A DNA stretch of 64,000 nt, from NCBI RefSeq assembly GCF_018780565.1, contig NZ_JADMJN010000002.1:372001-436000 (forward strand), written 5' to 3'. Positions 61,598 to 64,000 of this stretch are shown one piece after another. A model generated the notes under the pieces. The model worked only from the letters and a program-made list of their open reading frames with translations. It was not told the origin of the DNA and made no database searches. Numbering within the stretch: the first letter of the stretch is position 1; the number at the start of each line of letters is the position of its first letter. The position numbers and the translations under genes were made by a program. This DNA is from Rhodoferax sp. (GTDB taxonomy: Bacteria; Pseudomonadota; Gammaproteobacteria; Burkholderiales; Burkholderiaceae_C).

Positions 61598-61981
61598 ATG
61601 ATCTACCCATTCATACGCCTGATGGCTGCACGCCCCGAATTGTTGGCTGATCATGCGTTGGCCTACGCTGACCTGGTGGCCGAAGAGGTTGATGAAGTAT
61701 CCGCAGACTGGAAACGCCGCATGATGCTGAGTGCCGTCGCCGTGTGTTTCTTGGGGGTGGCGGTGGTTCTTGCGGGTGTGGCGGTGATGCTGTGGGCGCT
61801 TGCGCCACAACTCAGTAACCAGGCTTCGTGGATTCTGGTGGCCACGCCCATGTTGCCTGCGGCACTGGCAGTGTGGTGCTGGTTCGCGGCCCGTGCCCGG
61901 CAGGACGGTAGCCCTTTTGGCCGGGTATGGCAGCACGTACAGGCTGACATCGCGGCACTGCGCGAAGTGCGTGCAACATGA
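61598..61981 (+). CDS. Phage-holin-family-like membrane protein
   Basis: A 127-residue protein with a soluble N-terminal helix (ARPELLADHALAYADLVAEE) and two membrane helices (MMLSAVAVCFLGVAVVLAGV and LVATPMLPAALAVWCWFAAR). Such proteins are often annotated as holin superfamily III/DUF1469, but they are chromosomal and associated with envelope stress genes, so lysis is unlikely. Its stop overlaps the next start (ATGA). Confidence 0.75.
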   Translation: MIYPFIRLMAARPELLADHALAYADLVAEEVDEVSADWKRRMMLSAVAVCFLGVAVVLAGVAVMLWALAPQLSNQASWILVATPMLPAALAVWCWFAARARQDGSPFGRVWQHVQADIAALREVRAT

Positions 61982-62427
61982 GCACTCCTTTGACAAGCGC
62001 CTTTTCAGTGGCAACGCCTTCCGAGCGACTGTTGCTGTCGCGCGAGCGCTTGCGTCTGGCCCTGCGCGAGACTGCCGCAACTGCAGGGCAGCCCGAGAGC
62101 CAGCCGGGGTCATGGTCAAGGCCGAAGTGGCTTGACGGCTTGAATGATCTTCCTGGTGTGTCGGCTGTCATGGATGCCTTGCGCGTCATGGTGCTGCCGA
62201 TGGCTCAGCGCAACCCGCTGGGCCTGGTGATGGGCGCAGTGCTGTTGGGTGGTTTGTTGGCATGGAGTCGTCCATGGCGATGGATTTCCACGCCTGCATT
62301 GCTCGCAGGCCTGCTGCCACCGTTGCTGGCCACGGCAATGGCGAGCCTGAAACCCATCAACTGGCTAGACATTCTCGCGGCGTTGGTCAAACAGAGTGGC
62401 GAACAGAACCCACCATCGGGTTCGTAG
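61978..62427 (+). CDS. Hypothetical membrane protein linked to the holin-like gene
   Basis: A 149-residue protein with a basic, soluble N-terminal half (SERLLLSRERLRLALRETAA) and two hydrophobic segments near the C terminus (GLVMGAVLLGGLLAWSRPW and LLAGLLPPLLATAMA). The ATGA overlap couples it to the holin-like gene. The pair resembles YqjD/YqjE/YqjK-type envelope gene sets in layout; no function is assigned. Confidence 0.7.
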   Translation: MSTPLTSAFSVATPSERLLLSRERLRLALRETAATAGQPESQPGSWSRPKWLDGLNDLPGVSAVMDALRVMVLPMAQRNPLGLVMGAVLLGGLLAWSRPWRWISTPALLAGLLPPLLATAMASLKPINWLDILAALVKQSGEQNPPSGS

Positions 62428-62455
62428 CTGTTAGTCCGCCCCAACGGCGCGCCGG

Positions 62456-62614
62456 CTATAGCCGACCGGTTAACAGCAGTATGACAATGACAAGCACTAC
62501 CAAACCCAGTCCGCCGCTCGGACCGTAGCCCCAAGCTTTGCTGTGTGGCCAGGCTGGAATGGCGCCCAGCAATATCAGTATCAAGAGGATCAACAGGATG
62601 GTTCCTAGATTCAT
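62456..62614 (-). CDS. DUF3309-family small membrane protein
   Basis: A 52-residue protein, MNLGTILLILLILILLGAIP, then WPHSKAWGYGPSGGLGLVVL, with two membrane helices flanking the conserved Trp-Pro-His-Ser and Gly-Tyr-Gly-Pro-Ser-Gly-Gly segments of DUF3309. It converges on the gene ending at 62427. Below common length cutoffs. The 270 bp upstream to the AI-2E gene hold no other gene. Confidence 0.85.
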   Translation of the reverse strand: MNLGTILLILLILILLGAIPAWPHSKAWGYGPSGGLGLVVLVIVILLLTGRL

Positions 62615-62887
62615 GAATATCTCCTTGAAAAAGTGGTCTCGAATAGGGGCTGTACGCCTCTTCGGAATTACCGCTACGTGCGGCGTAATCGGTACATGGC
62701 CAGCTTATGGGTTTGCATGCCCAATTTCTGTGCGCTGACGAACACATTGCCGTGCCGCTTTGGGTGCAGTTTCGATTTATGACACAGGAGTCGGTCAGGA
62801 ACGCTAAACTGCAATCAAATCTGTCTGCAGCGGACAGTTGTCACGTCACGGCTAATGCAGTGGCAATACAGGGGTGGAGAACTCGAA

Positions 62888-63991
62888 ATGAAGACGTACA
62901 CAAACCTGACAACCCGCGCGGAGAGTCGCACGCTCCAGGTACTGCTGATTGTGGTTTCTATCGCCCTCGGATGGATTCTTCTCCCGTTCTACGAGACGAT
63001 CATGTGGGGCGCGATCATTGCATTGATGTTCAAGCCCTTGCACCGTCGTTTGTTGGTGGCACTTTCACATCGGCGCACGCTGGCTGCGCTGTTGACGCTT
63101 TTGATCGTTGTGACGGTTGTCATTCTTCCGTTTGTACTGCTTACCGCAGCGCTGGCACGCGAGGTGACCGTCATCTATGCCCAACTGCAATCGGGAGAGT
63201 TGAACCCGAGCGTCTATTTCCGGGGCATCTTCAACGCGTTACCCGACTGGATCAGCGCGCTGCTTGCCCGCTTTGGTCTGGGTAACTTTGATGTTCTGCA
63301 GTATCGATTGGGTACTGCGCTGACGCAGGGTAGTCAGTTCATCGCGACCAAGGCGCTCAGCATTGGCCAGAATGCCTTCGAATTCATTGCCAGCCTGTTC
63401 GTTACTTTGTACCTTGCGTTTTTCCTGATCCGGGACGGCGATTTCATGGCGCATGCCATTCGTCGCATGATCCCTTTGGCCCCAGCCCACAAGCTGGAGT
63501 TGTTTGGGAAATTTGCCACGGTGATCCGCGCGACGGTCAAGGGCAATCTGTTGGTGGCGGCGGTTCAGGGTGCGCTGGGAGGTCTCGCGTTCTGGTTTCT
63601 CGGTATCAGCGGGGCCTTGCTATGGGCGGTGTTCATGGCGTTCTGCTCGCTGGTGCCAGCGGTGGGCGCCGGGCTGATTTGGTTGCCGGTGGCAATTTAT
63701 TTCTTTGTGACGGGCGTTGTCTGGAAGGGCGTGGCCCTGACCGCCTTCGGATTGCTGGTGATCGGTTTGATTGACAACCTGCTGCGTCCGCTGCTTGTGG
63801 GTAAGGACACGCGCATGCCGGACTATCTGGTGATGCTTACAACGCTGGGTGGCATGGTGGTATTCGGCATCAATGGCTTTGTCCTGGGGCCAATGATTGC
63901 TGCCATGTTTCTTGCGGTATGGCACATTCATGGCTCGACCCGCACCGAACTGGCGCCCCCGACGGGAATCGAACCCATATCTAGCGCTTAG
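62888..63991 (+). CDS. AI-2E family transporter (PerM/YdiK-like)
   Basis: A 367-residue membrane protein of the AI-2 exporter/PerM family. N-terminal helices (LQVLLIVVSIALGWILLPFY) are followed by a soluble central part and C-terminal helices with LGGLAFWFLGISGALLWAVF, VPAVGAGLIWLPVAIYFFVT, and the family motif IGLIDNLLRPLLVGKDTRMP. Most members are not proven to move AI-2. The start at 62888 follows GGAG. The last 13 residues (about LAPPTGIEPISSA) are read from the antisense strand of a tRNA gene, so the natural C terminus may have been replaced. Confidence 0.88.
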   Translation: MKTYTNLTTRAESRTLQVLLIVVSIALGWILLPFYETIMWGAIIALMFKPLHRRLLVALSHRRTLAALLTLLIVVTVVILPFVLLTAALAREVTVIYAQLQSGELNPSVYFRGIFNALPDWISALLARFGLGNFDVLQYRLGTALTQGSQFIATKALSIGQNAFEFIASLFVTLYLAFFLIRDGDFMAHAIRRMIPLAPAHKLELFGKFATVIRATVKGNLLVAAVQGALGGLAFWFLGISGALLWAVFMAFCSLVPAVGAGLIWLPVAIYFFVTGVVWKGVALTAFGLLVIGLIDNLLRPLLVGKDTRMPDYLVMLTTLGGMVVFGINGFVLGPMIAAMFLAVWHIHGSTRTELAPPTGIEPISSA

Positions 63992-64000
63992 GAGGCGCTC
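63951..64000 (-). tRNA. tRNA-Arg (CCT), 3' part, cut by window edge
   Basis: The minus strand reads an anticodon stem-loop AGCGC-CTCCTAA-GCGCT with anticodon CCT, a T arm GGGTTCGATTCCC, acceptor 3' strand CGGGGGC, discriminator G and encoded CCA (63951-63953). The 5' half lies outside the window. It overlaps the 3' end of the AI-2E transporter gene on the other strand. Confidence 0.9.

Noticed and set aside
61598..61981. Phage lysis module suggested by the holin-like protein
   Set aside because: No endolysin, spanin or phage structural gene is nearby, and the neighbours are stress-type membrane proteins.
63951..64000. Attachment site of an integrative element at tRNA-Arg
   Set aside because: No integrase and no repeat of the tRNA 3' end were seen in the window, so it is left as a question rather than a feature.
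1..64000. CRISPR arrays, rRNA operons, insertion sequences
   Set aside because: No regularly spaced direct repeats, rRNA-like sequence or transposase genes were recognised.

Overview
This 64 kb window looks like the chromosome of a betaproteobacterium of the family Comamonadaceae, probably near Rhodoferax, Albidiferax or Polaromonas. That reading rests on gene order (ffh/miaB, dusB-fis-purH, rubredoxin-pilGHIJ-chpA, yqgE-ruvX-pyrR-pyrB-pyrC'), on the protein sequences, and on a short palindrome (TTGCTAT-N7-ATAGCAA) that I believe recurs in genomes of this family. No replication or conjugation genes, phage structural genes, transposases or CRISPR arrays were seen.

Positions 1-18.2 kb hold housekeeping genes: ffh facing miaB; a conserved periplasmic protein; tRNA-Met(CAT); two divergent enoyl-CoA hydratases; a ubiH-like/dsbC/M61 peptidase operon; a MOSC protein; ychF; a YqaA membrane protein; dusB-fis; purH; hemL overlapping a thiD-like kinase. 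From 18.3 to 28 kb lies a type IV pilus chemosensory operon: a 57-residue rubredoxin gene, then pilG, pilH, pilI, pilJ and a 1929-residue CheA-like hybrid kinase (ChpA/PilL). A photolyase converges on it. From 29.5 to 34 kb is a tightly overlapped run yqgE-ruvX-pyrR-pyrB-pyrC'-plsC. Its dihydroorotase homologue lacks the metal-binding HxH motif and is probably non-catalytic. At 34-36.8 kb an iron-type ABC transporter ATPase and permease diverge from a Fur-box-like site; no binding protein is adjacent.

Positions 36.9-49.4 kb form a complete sulfur-oxidation island: an ArsR-family regulator with cysteines, a flavocytochrome c sulfide dehydrogenase unit (cytochrome, fccB, diheme cytochrome), a TsuA-type thiosulfate transporter, soxH-like and soxW-like genes, a small cytochrome, then soxCD and soxYZAXB. 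Together they predict periplasmic oxidation of sulfide and thiosulfate to sulfate, with electrons passed to c-type cytochromes.

Positions 49.6-64 kb are an accessory, envelope-stress-like region: a PEP-CTERM GDSL hydrolase behind a sigma-54-type promoter; CsbD; two nearly identical BON lipoproteins; a phospholipase D pseudogene broken by a stop codon and an internal deletion; DUF3185; a Crp/Fnr regulator; a response regulator next to a histidine kinase remnant; a glycine-zipper lipoprotein; several very small genes; an OmpA-like protein; a three-repeat periplasmic protein; a MacAB-like exporter; DUF1328, holin-like and DUF3309 membrane proteins; and an AI-2E family transporter whose 3' end runs into a tRNA-Arg(CCT) gene cut by the window edge.

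All calls come from reading the sequence. Family assignments rely on recognised motifs and remembered family features; no database search was run.
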